Part shown: in pieces, positions 54,090-62,272 of the stretch
Numbering within the stretch: the first letter of the stretch is position 1
How the letters are laid out: each line of letters begins with the position of its first letter
Source: Anaerolineae bacterium
Lineage (GTDB): Bacteria > Chloroflexota > Anaerolineae > Aggregatilineales > Phototrophicaceae
Length of the DNA: 64,000 nt
Direction: 5' to 3'
Assembly (NCBI GenBank): GCA_022843385.1
Contig: JALHNT010000012.1
Coordinates: 62,001 to 126,000, forward strand
The notes under the pieces: generated by a model
Told to the model about the DNA's origin: nothing
Seen by the model: only the letters and a program-made list of their open reading frames with translations
Database searches by the model: none
Program-made: the position numbers and the translations under genes

Positions 54090-55136
54090 TTATCCCAATG
54101 GGAAATGCACACGCTGACCAGTTTTTGCAGATTGATATGCACCGAGTACCATTTCAACGGCGACACGTCCATCTCCGGCTGTCGCTAGCGGTTCGCGCTC
54201 ACCTTTCAGATAATCAATCAAGGGGCGAGGAACAGCGCTAATCCGGGTGTGGTGCGGCACGAACGGGAAATCGAATGTCTGCCATTGCGACTGACCCGCT
54301 TGAAAAATGCGAAGTGGCACTTCGCGTGCGGGTAGATGCGATGATGGTGCATCACCGTAATCCTGAAGGATTGTACCCTGTGTGCCGTAGATTTCAGTGG
54401 TGGATTGGGCGGCGAGTTGCGTTGAACTATTGATCAGAATACCGATGATGCCTGTGCCAAAACGATAGATGGCGACACCATTATCATCTGGCGCTACGTT
54501 CGTCACGATGTTATCAATTTCCGCCATCACACTGACAGGGCGCCCCAGCATCCAATGCAGCCAGTCGGTGGCGTGCGATGCGTCGTCCATAAACATGCCC
54601 ATATTCTGAATCGGGTCAATGTGCCAGTTATCGAGTCTGGCAAAATCTGGATTCAGCAAGGCATTGATGGCATGACGGCGCTTGACTACCGCAATATCGC
54701 CAACCTGTTTCTCATTTAGCAGTTGCTTAATCTTCTGGTTCACGGGGTCGGCACGCATCTGGTGACACATGCTGAATTTAACCCCATTCGCTTGCACAGC
54801 CTGAATAATCGTATCGCAATCTGCCAGCGATAGAGCCATCGGTTTCTGTAAGAGGATATGTTTGCCAGCATGGGCGGCTGCCACACAATGTTCAGCATGT
54901 TTATTGGTGGGGCTGGTCACAAAGACGGCATCAATATCGGAGCGTGCTAACAAACTGGCAAGGTTTGCTTCCCACTGAAGCTGATATTTCGTGCTGTTTT
55001 CCTGACCGCGTTGTTCATCGGCATCCCATGCGGCGACAACCTCAGCATCATCGAAATTGGCAATTTCCTGAATGTAACGCTGAACATGCCCGTGCGCGAA
55101 ACTGATTATCCCAATGCGAATTTTATTCTGAGGCAT
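54090..55136 (-). CDS. Gfo/Idh/MocA family oxidoreductase
   Basis: 348 residues. The Rossmann part reads KIRIGIISFAHGHVQRYIQE, with the catalytic segment HILLQKPMALSLADCDTIIQ (Q-K-P in place of E-K-P) and the C-terminal domain MFMDDASHATDWLHWMLGRP carrying the aspartate/histidine pair. It starts AQGH-type FAHGHV rather than the GxGxxG nucleotide motif, so cofactor binding may differ from classic members. It could act on the sugar taken up by the neighbouring importer. Confidence 0.85.
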   Translation of the reverse strand: MPQNKIRIGIISFAHGHVQRYIQEIANFDDAEVVAAWDADEQRGQENSTKYQLQWEANLASLLARSDIDAVFVTSPTNKHAEHCVAAAHAGKHILLQKPMALSLADCDTIIQAVQANGVKFSMCHQMRADPVNQKIKQLLNEKQVGDIAVVKRRHAINALLNPDFARLDNWHIDPIQNMGMFMDDASHATDWLHWMLGRPVSVMAEIDNIVTNVAPDDNGVAIYRFGTGIIGILINSSTQLAAQSTTEIYGTQGTILQDYGDAPSSHLPAREVPLRIFQAGQSQWQTFDFPFVPHHTRISAVPRPLIDYLKGEREPLATAGDGRVAVEMVLGAYQSAKTGQRVHFPLG

Positions 55137-55204
55137 ACTTGCAAACGTCCCTAAGCGAACCCACGATAGATGAATTCTTATTTCAGTATAACTGTACCGA
55201 AAAA

Positions 55205-55666
55205 CTAACTACGGATAGCGTAGACGCGCAGGTAGATTATCTGGTTGGCGGGATTGCTCCGGTCAACCAGCAGCTCATAAATCTGATCGCCAGTGTTGCC
55301 ATACAGTCCATCATAGACAGTGGCGCTGTGCGGCATCCACCAGGGATAAGCCGCTTCTTCCGGGTTCGGGTTAGGAAACGGGTTCCAATCCTGCTGTAAC
55401 GAAACACCCAGATTCAGCGTGGTCAACCAGTCGTTAAAGGCGGCGTCCGGCGGGAGGGCAAAGCGCAACCAGATGATGCGCGTCGGATCATCACGGGTGG
55501 CAAAAGAAACATCCGTGGCCGCTACTGGCAGCGCCGCCCCTATGAAGGCTTCGACTTCCGCCACTCGCCAGCGCCGCCAGCCAAATACATTGCTCGCCCA
55601 AAGCGCACCCAACACACCCGCCACCACGATCAGCAGAATCAGGAGACGGAGGAGCGTTCGGCGCAT
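55205..55666 (-). CDS. Small membrane-anchored protein of unknown function
   Basis: 153 residues. The N-terminal anchor is LLRLLILLIVVAGVLGALWA. The external domain contains IIWLRFALPPDAAFNDWLTT and PFPNPNPEEAAYPWWMPHSA. It begins directly at the stop of the aldolase gene on the same strand, so the two are probably co-transcribed. No family recognised. Confidence 0.65.
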   Translation of the reverse strand: MRRTLLRLLILLIVVAGVLGALWASNVFGWRRWRVAEVEAFIGAALPVAATDVSFATRDDPTRIIWLRFALPPDAAFNDWLTTLNLGVSLQQDWNPFPNPNPEEAAYPWWMPHSATVYDGLYGNTGDQIYELLVDRSNPANQIIYLRVYAIRS

Positions 55667-56368
55667 CTATTCGCTGTACTTCTCTAGCGCATCGGCCAGA
55701 CCCTGCCGTTCAGCGGCCATCAGATCGTTGTCGCGCAGCAGCTTGCCCATCAGGATGCAGTAGGCATTGGTATCGATGCGCTCGACCGCGTCGAAAGCGG
55801 CTTCGATGTCCTTGCCGATGACGAAAAGGCCATGCCAGGGGGCGATGACGCCGGCGGCTTGCTTGCGGATGCGCGACTCATTGCCGCGAATGCCCCCCGC
55901 CACATGCTCGGCCAGGTCGGCGCTGTGTGCCGGGGCATATTCCACCACCGGGATGGTACCAAATTTCTGGGTCGCTTCCAGCACCGGTGGGATGGGCTGG
56001 GCCATGGCAGCGAAGACCAGCACATTCTTGGCATGGGCATGAACCACGCCGGTGCCATGTTCACCAAATTCACGATGCAGGCGAAAATGCACTTTGGTCT
56101 CGCGGGAAATCTCGCCGCTGCCATCGATGATATTGGTATCCATATCCGCTACCAGCACATCATCGGCTGTGAGCTGCCACTGGCGTTTGCTGCCGCTGTA
56201 GCGCGGGGTGATGCAGACGTAATCGCCGACGCGGGCGCTCATATTGCCGCCGGCCACATCGGTCAGATGCCGGGCAAACAGCATCCCGGCCAACCGGGCG
56301 ACTTTTGTTCGCATGGCCTGTATCGCCGGGTTGGCGCGAACTTCTGCCTGTAGTGCAACCTTGTCCAT
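55667..56368 (-). CDS. Class II aldolase/adducin family protein (fuculose/rhamnulose-phosphate aldolase-like)
   Basis: 233 residues. Zinc ligands are visible in GTGVVHAHAKNVLVFAA (HAH) and VIAPWHGLFVIGKD (H), with the acid in AGNMSAR-type MSARVGDYVCITPR and EYAPAHSADLAEH. These enzymes split sugar phosphates into dihydroxyacetone phosphate and an aldehyde, or act as epimerases. In this neighbourhood of sugar importers it may catalyse the cleavage step. The upstream side is repeat DNA. Confidence 0.88.
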   Translation of the reverse strand: MDKVALQAEVRANPAIQAMRTKVARLAGMLFARHLTDVAGGNMSARVGDYVCITPRYSGSKRQWQLTADDVLVADMDTNIIDGSGEISRETKVHFRLHREFGEHGTGVVHAHAKNVLVFAAMAQPIPPVLEATQKFGTIPVVEYAPAHSADLAEHVAGGIRGNESRIRKQAAGVIAPWHGLFVIGKDIEAAFDAVERIDTNAYCILMGKLLRDNDLMAAERQGLADALEKYSE

Positions 56369-56396
56369 ACAATCCGTTCCTATCTGTGGTGAGTGA

Positions 56397-56638
56397 AGTT
56401 GCTAGTTCCTAGTTGTTAGTTGTTAGTTGTTAGTTCATAGTTCTTGGTTCAAAGCGGGTTTCTTCACAACAGATGAGATCTATTAAGCCCTGTTGTGAAC
56501 AAGTTGCCCAGGATCAATCGATTCACCGATCCTTGGCATAGCGAATTTTCCACTATCAGGGACATGGCACCGCCGTGCCCCTACGAGGTGTCCGCCCAAC
56601 TAGGAACTGACAACTAGGAACTAACAACTAACAACTGC
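56397..56638. repeat. Large inverted repeat of AGTTGTTAGTT units around a palindrome
   Basis: The left side has tandem CTAGTTCCTAGTTGTTAGTT units (56397-56443); the right side has the inverse, AACTAGGAACTGACAACTAG and on to 56637, ending two bases before a stop codon. Inside are TTCACAACAG / CTGTTGTGAA (56463-56499) and the GACATGGCACCGCCGTGCCC palindrome also seen at 36295. The 271-base gap holds no gene. Confidence 0.65.
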
Positions 56639-56639
56639 A

Positions 56640-57953
56640 TCAGGGCGTCTGACCCAACGCCGTGAGCGCCGTATCAAAGGCGGTCTTGGCCGCCGTCGTC
56701 AACTGAATCCCCTGAGCTGCCGAGTTGGTGGTAGTGCGCGTCTGGCACGCCCCTTCCAGCAGCGTCTGGCTCTGGCGCAGCGCACTTAAACCCTGATTGA
56801 CCAGATCAACCGCCAGCTTCAGCGACGGATTAGCGTCGGCTTCGGCCTGGGGAATAGTGTAATCTGCTGGAATGTCGGCGGCGCTGACGGGATCACCACA
56901 ACCGCTGCCAGGGGTACGCTGGGCTTCGATCCAGTATTGATTGAGCCGGCTATACGCGCCCCGCAGTTCGGTCATATCGCTGATGATTTCGTTCAGCAGC
57001 CGGATATGCCGTGCGGCAGCTTCATCCACCGTCGGCTCAACCACCGACGGCGCAGTGGCTTCAAGGGTTGCTGGCGTCTCTGGGGTCGGGGTGACCGGGG
57101 TGGTCTCACCACTCAGGCGCGTCCGAATGGATTGCAGCGCTTGCAACAGGGTATCAAGCGACTGAAGGCTGGCGCTGAATTCCGCCGACTGGACCGCTTC
57201 CGGGGTACTGCCACAGGCACGGTTATAAGCCTGTCGCGCTTGCTGATACTGCCCGATCAGCCCATTCAACTCGGTTGCCAGGGCAGCCAGATCGGCCTCA
57301 CTCTGCTGGCTCTCCGCCGACACGCTGACGGGCAGCGGATTGCTCCAGGCCAGCGCACAATCGACCGTCCCCGCAGCCGCCGCAGCGCTGTACTGAGACT
57401 GAAGCTGGGTCACCTGCCCTTCGAGCTGAGCCAGCGTATCGGTCACACGGGTTCGCAGATCGTTTTCACCGGCAGCATTTGACACCGCCGTCGGTGCGGG
57501 CGCAACCGAAGCTGATCCACTCAGCGCCTGGCGCAGGATGGGCGGCAGGACGAATGATGCAGCACCCACCAGCAGCGCCGAAATCAGCAGGGCGATCAGC
57601 AGACGGAGCAGCGACTTGCCAGAAAGCGCCCCTCGGCGGCCAAATTTGCCTTCAATCTGAACGGCTTCCAACATCTCGACCACGCCATCCGGGTCTTCCT
57701 TAAGCGCCTGTTGCAGGCTGCGAAACATGCCCAACGAATAGCGGGCGGCATCTCGCACTTTGGCATCCTGGTCAGTCTTGTAGGCATTGCGCAGCGCCGT
57801 GATCGCTTTTGGTTCGCCAGCCTCGCCCAGCCAACGGGCCGCGTCCAGCCGGGCTTTGTCATCCTTCGAGGCTTGCAAAACTCGAATACGCTTGTTGACT
57901 TCGGACTCGAATTCAGCGATTTTCTGTTCTCGTTTGAGATCGTCCGATGGCAT
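56640..57953 (-). CDS. HEAT-repeat protein with central membrane helix and external coiled region
   Basis: 437 residues. The N-terminal part has two HEAT-like repeats (ARLDAARWLGEAGEPKAITA, VRDAARYSLGMFRSLQQAL). A single helix (LLRLLIALLISALLVGAASF) spans the membrane near residue 130, followed by an extracellular region rich in Ala, Gln and Thr with a coiled coil (LAQLEGQVTQLQSQYSAAAA) and a TPTPETPATLEATAPS linker. Cysteines in CALAW, RACGS, SGCGD and GACQT could form disulfides. Function unknown; perhaps a link between cytoplasm and surface. Confidence 0.75.
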   Translation of the reverse strand: MPSDDLKREQKIAEFESEVNKRIRVLQASKDDKARLDAARWLGEAGEPKAITALRNAYKTDQDAKVRDAARYSLGMFRSLQQALKEDPDGVVEMLEAVQIEGKFGRRGALSGKSLLRLLIALLISALLVGAASFVLPPILRQALSGSASVAPAPTAVSNAAGENDLRTRVTDTLAQLEGQVTQLQSQYSAAAAAGTVDCALAWSNPLPVSVSAESQQSEADLAALATELNGLIGQYQQARQAYNRACGSTPEAVQSAEFSASLQSLDTLLQALQSIRTRLSGETTPVTPTPETPATLEATAPSVVEPTVDEAAARHIRLLNEIISDMTELRGAYSRLNQYWIEAQRTPGSGCGDPVSAADIPADYTIPQAEADANPSLKLAVDLVNQGLSALRQSQTLLEGACQTRTTTNSAAQGIQLTTAAKTAFDTALTALGQTP

Positions 57954-58145
57954 ACGATCGATGCTCCATCCAGTGGCGACAAGTTAACCTGAATGATACG
58001 CCAACAACGTCGAATCGGAAAGCGATTGGCTATGAACAAGTGCGTATCAAAGTTTGCGGCAGGCTGAATGGCTCACACAAGGGAGAAGCACCATAATGAG
58101 GCAGAGGATGGCAATAAAACGGCATAGAGATCAGACATAATCTAG

Positions 58146-58174
58146 AAAAAGAGGCGATCCACAGATCGCCCCTC
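58146..58174 (-). terminator. Intrinsic terminator after the secreted protein gene
   Basis: Minus-strand hairpin GAGGGGCGATC / GATCGCCTC with a TGTG loop, followed by TTTTTC. It starts about 18 bases after the stop at 58192. Confidence 0.88.
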
Positions 58175-58191
58175 CGCGAAAGCGTCCGGCT

Positions 58192-58968
58192 TCAGTCCAG
58201 CACTTCGCTGGAAAGCACCGCGCCGGTTTCAACATCGACCAGGGCGAAGAAGCGCGCCTCGCCCTCGACCAGAAAGCTGACGCTCCAGGTATCACCGCCC
58301 TGATGTTCGGCGTAGCTGGTCCAGTTGTCCACGCCGTCGAGCGTCTGCCACAGGCTGTCGAGGCCATAGGCGATGTTGATGGCGGTATCGCGGGCGTTAT
58401 CGATCGCTTCTTCTTCACTGAGCAGGTTGGGATCAACAATCGCATCAACGTAGATTTCCTCGCTGGCGTCATCAATCCACAGGTTGACCTGTATCGCTTC
58501 CAGCCCCCGATAGAAACCCACCTGCCACTGCTGCTCCCAGCGGTTGTAATCGGCGTACATGTCCCACAGGTCGGGCGTATTGTTCAGGCGCGCCAGCACT
58601 TCCGGGTCATTCAGCACAAAGGTCGTCACACGCGGCAGCCATTCCTGATACTCGTCCGCAGCCAGCGGTACTGGCGCGAAGGAGTCGATGATCTCGCCCG
58701 TCTCACCATTGATGCTGGCGTAGCCCAGCCAGTCGGACTCGTCGGCGTTGAAGAATTCAACATACCAGAGATTATCTTCATCCGGGCCGTAGGCGTTGAC
58801 GATGTAGCCCTCGTGCTGCGCCAGCCAGTCAGCGAAAATCTCAGAGGTCTCGGCGGCTTCGATGACGAAAGCCTGATCGTCATCGCTCTGGGCGAAGGCC
58901 GGGAAAACCGCCAGGCTCAACAGCGCCAGGCAGAGCAGGGTTGCAGTCAGTCGTTTGAAGTTCATCAT
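58192..58968 (-). CDS. Secreted protein with PepSY-like repeats
   Basis: 258 residues; M2 is an alternative start. The signal peptide (FKRLTATLLCLALLSLAVFP) is cut near AFAQ. The acidic mature part has WYVEFFNADESDWLGYASIN and SVSFLVEGEARFFALVDVET, both followed by the G-(E/A)-(I/V) turn of PepSY-like modules, which commonly inhibit or chaperone proteases. Very acidic composition. It stands alone between two hairpins. Role not clear. Confidence 0.7.
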   Translation of the reverse strand: MMNFKRLTATLLCLALLSLAVFPAFAQSDDDQAFVIEAAETSEIFADWLAQHEGYIVNAYGPDEDNLWYVEFFNADESDWLGYASINGETGEIIDSFAPVPLAADEYQEWLPRVTTFVLNDPEVLARLNNTPDLWDMYADYNRWEQQWQVGFYRGLEAIQVNLWIDDASEEIYVDAIVDPNLLSEEEAIDNARDTAINIAYGLDSLWQTLDGVDNWTSYAEHQGGDTWSVSFLVEGEARFFALVDVETGAVLSSEVLD

Positions 58969-59004
58969 GATCTCCTGTCGTGTTTCAGGTTAAGTGGATG
59001 ATGT

Positions 59005-59027
59005 AGGGGCAGTTCGCGAACTGCCCG
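59005..59027. repeat. Variant copy of the GGGGCGGTTCG-type palindrome
   Basis: The 20-base core GGGCAGTTCGCGAACTGCCC (59007-59026) is a perfect palindrome, with C to A/T changes relative to the copies at 37793 and 43708. It lies just beyond the stop side of the DUF1501 gene's neighbour and upstream of the secreted protein gene on the minus strand. Confidence 0.65.
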
Positions 59028-59043
59028 TATAGCGTGTTTTGAT

Positions 59044-60312
59044 CTAGCGCGGGACAACCAGCCCCAGCGGCGTGGCGGTGTAATTGGGGAAGACCTGGTC
59101 AAGCGCCTCGTTCTTCAGCCGCAGCCGGATGACTTCTGACAAGACATCGCGGTAATCGGTGGTGATCGCCAGGTCGCCGTCGTTGAGCTTCTCTGGTGCC
59201 AGCGTCGGCCACTTGGCAAAGACCTGCCCGCCCTGGACGCCGCCGCCCATCAGGAACATGAAGTTGCCATGCCCGTGATCGGTGCCAGCGCTAGCGTTTT
59301 CGGCCACCCGCCGCCCGAATTCGCTCATGGTCACCAGCGTGATGTTGCCCATAGTGTCCTGCATATCGGCGTAGAAGGCCGCCAACCCCTGCCCCAGGAT
59401 GCTCAACTGATTGGCGAAGTAACCGCCGGTAGTACCCTGCTGCTCATGCGTATCCCAGCCGCCCAGGTCAACGCAGGCCACTTCCAGACCCACATCCGAC
59501 TTGATGAGCTGGGCGATCTGCTGCAAGCCCAGGCCGAAGCCCTGCTCATCCATCGGATAAGCCGCGCCGTTGCTGGGGTTGTAGCCGCTGGCGCTGATAT
59601 CCTGAAGCATCCCGACGGTGTCGAAAACCAGTTTGGCCTGCGAGTCGAGCGCGTCGGCAGGCGCTGCGACGGTGTAAAGCTGGCTCAGGATTTGCTCGGC
59701 ACGGCGCAGTTCATCCTCGCGCCCTCGCAAGTGAAAGTCGGCAATCGAGCGCAGCGACAACGGCGAGATGCGCCCCCGTAGCGAGGTCGGCACCATTGCC
59801 CCCATGCCGACGGCGCGGAAGGGCGAGTCGTTCTGCCAGGCGGCTGATTGCAGATGCCGCCCCACCCAGCCGGTGCCGGTGGACTTGTCGCCGGGGGTGC
59901 CGTATTCCATGTACTGCATCGCGTCGAAGTGCGAACGCGATGGGTCAATCGAACCGGTGGCGTGGACGACGGACATGCCGCCGCTGCGATAAATATCCAT
60001 CAGGGGCGACAGCGCCGGATGGAAACCGAAGTAGCCATCGAGGTCGAGCGCCGCGCTGCTGCCGCTGCCCGGCTCGGCCACATGCTGGGTGGGACGGGCA
60101 TCGTAGTAGGCTGCGCCATCGCCAAACGGCACCACCGCGCTGATGCCGTCGATCCCACCGCGCAGGAAGATCACCACCAGGATGTCGCCGGGCGTCTGAT
60201 CCGGTTGGCGGAAGGCCAGGCGCGGCATCCATGAGGGGAAGAGCGCCTTGCTGACGCCCAATACACTGGCCCCACTCATTGCTTTCAGGAAGTTACGTCG
60301 TGTCTGAACCAT
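59044..60312 (-). CDS. DUF1501 family Tat-exported protein
   Basis: 422 residues. The twin-arginine signal MVQTRRNFLKAMSGASVLG predicts export of the folded protein. The DUF1501 landmarks are DILVVIFLRGGIDGISAVVP, SGGMSVVHATGSIDPSRSHF, VACVDLGGWDTHEQQGTT and LVTMSEFGRRVAENASAGTD with HGHGNFMFLMGGGVQGG. The fold is sulfatase/alkaline-phosphatase-like. It is nearly always encoded with a DUF1800 protein, here at 60619 on the same strand. Activity unknown. Confidence 0.92.
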   Translation of the reverse strand: MVQTRRNFLKAMSGASVLGVSKALFPSWMPRLAFRQPDQTPGDILVVIFLRGGIDGISAVVPFGDGAAYYDARPTQHVAEPGSGSSAALDLDGYFGFHPALSPLMDIYRSGGMSVVHATGSIDPSRSHFDAMQYMEYGTPGDKSTGTGWVGRHLQSAAWQNDSPFRAVGMGAMVPTSLRGRISPLSLRSIADFHLRGREDELRRAEQILSQLYTVAAPADALDSQAKLVFDTVGMLQDISASGYNPSNGAAYPMDEQGFGLGLQQIAQLIKSDVGLEVACVDLGGWDTHEQQGTTGGYFANQLSILGQGLAAFYADMQDTMGNITLVTMSEFGRRVAENASAGTDHGHGNFMFLMGGGVQGGQVFAKWPTLAPEKLNDGDLAITTDYRDVLSEVIRLRLKNEALDQVFPNYTATPLGLVVPR

Positions 60313-60404
60313 CTTGAGTCCTTTTCTCGTTACTCGGTGCTCATTACGAATGCCTGGAGCGTGTTATCAGCTTTGCCACCATATGCCCTCATCCCAAACC
60401 CTCT

Positions 60405-60571
60405 TTCTGAAATAGGGCTTTCATCCAGGTGTTTGCCGCAGAGGGGTTAACCCCTCTGCTAACCTATTTCTCGCAAGCCCACTAAAGGGGCTGCATTCCC
60501 AGAGTTTCCGCTTCAGCGCCTTTAGTGCGCTTACCGACTTCCCGTAGCTGGGTGGCTTTAGCCCCCAGCGG
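60405..60571. repeat. Multi-hairpin repeat element with intact central palindrome (empty copy)
   Basis: Starts CTGAAATAGGGCTTTCATC, contains an unbroken 22-base palindrome (60438-60459, half GCAGAGGGGTT, centre TTAA), then AAGCCCACTAAAGGGGCT, CAGCGCCTTTAGTGCGCTTA and GCTGGGTGGCTTTAGCCCCC. Each of the last three can fold as a hairpin. It matches the element at 43768-44067 except that the latter has 131 extra bases at the palindrome centre. The 306-base gap 60313-60618 holds no gene. Confidence 0.75.
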
Positions 60572-60618
60572 AAGGTCACGAAGCAGAGGGTGATGGCTGT
60601 AAAACGGCATAACACACC

Positions 60619-62118
60619 CTAGCGCCACTGGTACATCGGTGAACTGAGCATCAGGCCGTACAGGGTGGCAAACTTCTGGGCGAACAGGAGCGGCGTGACC
60701 GGTTGCGATTCGTCGCCGGCGTCATCAGTCAGGTATTGGATGAAGGTCGTCCGCGCCGGGCTGTTGAGCGCTACGCCGAAGACCTGTGTCGCCACCGCAT
60801 CCACCAGTTCGCCGACCGTTTGCGGATCGCCTACGCGCTGGCGGATGACCGTATCCATGCCGCTTTCGGCCTCGCTGTAGGCTTTGTGGGTCAGATCCAT
60901 CGCCACATTCCAGCGCGCCAGCAGTCCGCCCGAATTGATCCAGGCAGCCGCCACATCCGGGTAACCATCGGGCGGTTTCCAGCCGAAGGGTGGCTGTGCC
61001 AGGTCTTCCAGCATCCCATACACCACCCACTCATAGCGGAAGGTTGTTCCAGTGGCCCGCAGTGCGCCGTAGAAGAAATCCAGCGGACGGCGCAGCTTTT
61101 GCCCGGCAGAGGCCATGAACTCCGGTGATTGGAACAACGCCCGGAGGACGGGTTTGATCTCGCCCTGGTTCTCGATCCACACCTGGGTCAGCCGATCCAC
61201 CAGTTCAGCCGGTGGCCGGTCGCTGACGAAGCGGCGGCACAACAGATAACAGGTGTAATGCGCCGTCGAGGGATGGGTGATGACAACCGTCAGCAGATGC
61301 AGGCCGTCTTCGATGCCGCGCCCGGCGGGGAAGCGATGCCCCAGGATGGTCTTCTCGCCGTCGTCGTGCATGGTCTTGTCGAAGAAGAAGCCGGTAGCAG
61401 TCTCATCGCGGATCGTCCAGCCGGTCAGCGCCCGCGCCGCTTCTTTGACATCGGCCTCAGTATAGCCGCCATCCACACCCAGCGTGTGCAGTTCCAGCAG
61501 CTCGCGGGCATAGTTCTCGTTAGGATGATCCTTGTCGCTGTAGGCCTGGTCGAGATAATCGAGCATGACCGGGCTTTGCGCCGTGCCGATGACCAGATCA
61601 CGGAAGTTACCCAGCGCGTGTTTGCGGATGACCTCGCGGTTCATCATCAGCAGACCCAGACCGCGATCATCCACCGGGATGTTGAAGTGATCGCTCCAGA
61701 ACTCGACCATCCGCTCGTAGAGCTGGCGCTTGCTGTGAACGGCGCGGGCAATCGTCCCGGCGATCAGGGCTTCGCCCGCCCGTCCGCCGAAACCATCCAG
61801 TTGCGCCGCTTCAGCCCGGCTCATGGAGAGAATCGGCATCTCGGTCAGGATGGCATCCATGTCAGAATCGTCGATGGACTCAGGATTAAGCTGTTCGTCA
61901 AGGTAGGCTTCCAACCCGATCTCCCGCGCATGAGCCACATCCTCCGGTCGTGGGCCGTAGGTGAGGCGGTTGAGCAGGTGCAGCGTCGGGTCGCTGGCGG
62001 CGGGCAGTTGTTCCGAAGCCTGAACCAGCCACGTCTGGTTCGCCAGGGTGAAGCCCAGCGTCGCCCCGGTGGCTGCCCCGCCCGCCAACTTCAAAAATCC
62101 GCGTCGTGATGTTTGCAT
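60619..62118 (-). CDS. DUF1800 family Tat-exported protein
   Basis: 499 residues from the ATG at 62118 (GGAGGAATAGAGTGT upstream); a start at 62145 is unlikely. The Tat signal is MQTSRRGFLKLAGGAATGAT. DUF1800 landmarks are HLLNRLTYGPRPEDVAHARE, MVEFWSDHFNIPVD, NYARELLELHTLGVDGGYTE, VKEAARALTGWTIRDE and FHDDGEKTILGH-type MHDDGEKTILGHRFPAG. It pairs with the DUF1501 gene as a likely two-protein exported system. The biochemical role is unknown in the family. Confidence 0.93.
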   Translation of the reverse strand: MQTSRRGFLKLAGGAATGATLGFTLANQTWLVQASEQLPAASDPTLHLLNRLTYGPRPEDVAHAREIGLEAYLDEQLNPESIDDSDMDAILTEMPILSMSRAEAAQLDGFGGRAGEALIAGTIARAVHSKRQLYERMVEFWSDHFNIPVDDRGLGLLMMNREVIRKHALGNFRDLVIGTAQSPVMLDYLDQAYSDKDHPNENYARELLELHTLGVDGGYTEADVKEAARALTGWTIRDETATGFFFDKTMHDDGEKTILGHRFPAGRGIEDGLHLLTVVITHPSTAHYTCYLLCRRFVSDRPPAELVDRLTQVWIENQGEIKPVLRALFQSPEFMASAGQKLRRPLDFFYGALRATGTTFRYEWVVYGMLEDLAQPPFGWKPPDGYPDVAAAWINSGGLLARWNVAMDLTHKAYSEAESGMDTVIRQRVGDPQTVGELVDAVATQVFGVALNSPARTTFIQYLTDDAGDESQPVTPLLFAQKFATLYGLMLSSPMYQWR

Positions 62119-62195
62119 ACACTCTATTCCTCCGGTTTCGCGCATGATGCGCGTGCTGCCGTTATGCTTACCTTAACCGGCATTTTCACGCCAGG

Positions 62196-62235
62196 TTTGA
62201 CGAAGTTGTGACGATCTCGTCAAAACTCGTATAAT
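62196..62235 (+). promoter_or_regulatory. Promoter and operator-like dyad of the deaminase gene
   Basis: TTGTGA (62206-62211), an 18-base spacer and TATAAT (62230-62235) make a good sigma-70 type promoter 38 bases before the ATG. It is overlaid by an inverted repeat TTTGACGA-n13-TCGTCAAA (62196-62224), eight perfect pairs, which could be a repressor site covering the -35 box. Confidence 0.6.
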
Positions 62236-62272
62236 CGAGCGAGGACAGCTTCATATTGACAGGGATATTGCC

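Noticed and set aside
55139..55399. Plus-strand frame of 86 codons
   Set aside because: Overlaps antisense with the better supported membrane-anchored protein and has no domain.
61129..62109. Plus-strand frame of 326 codons
   Set aside because: Antisense of the DUF1800 gene.
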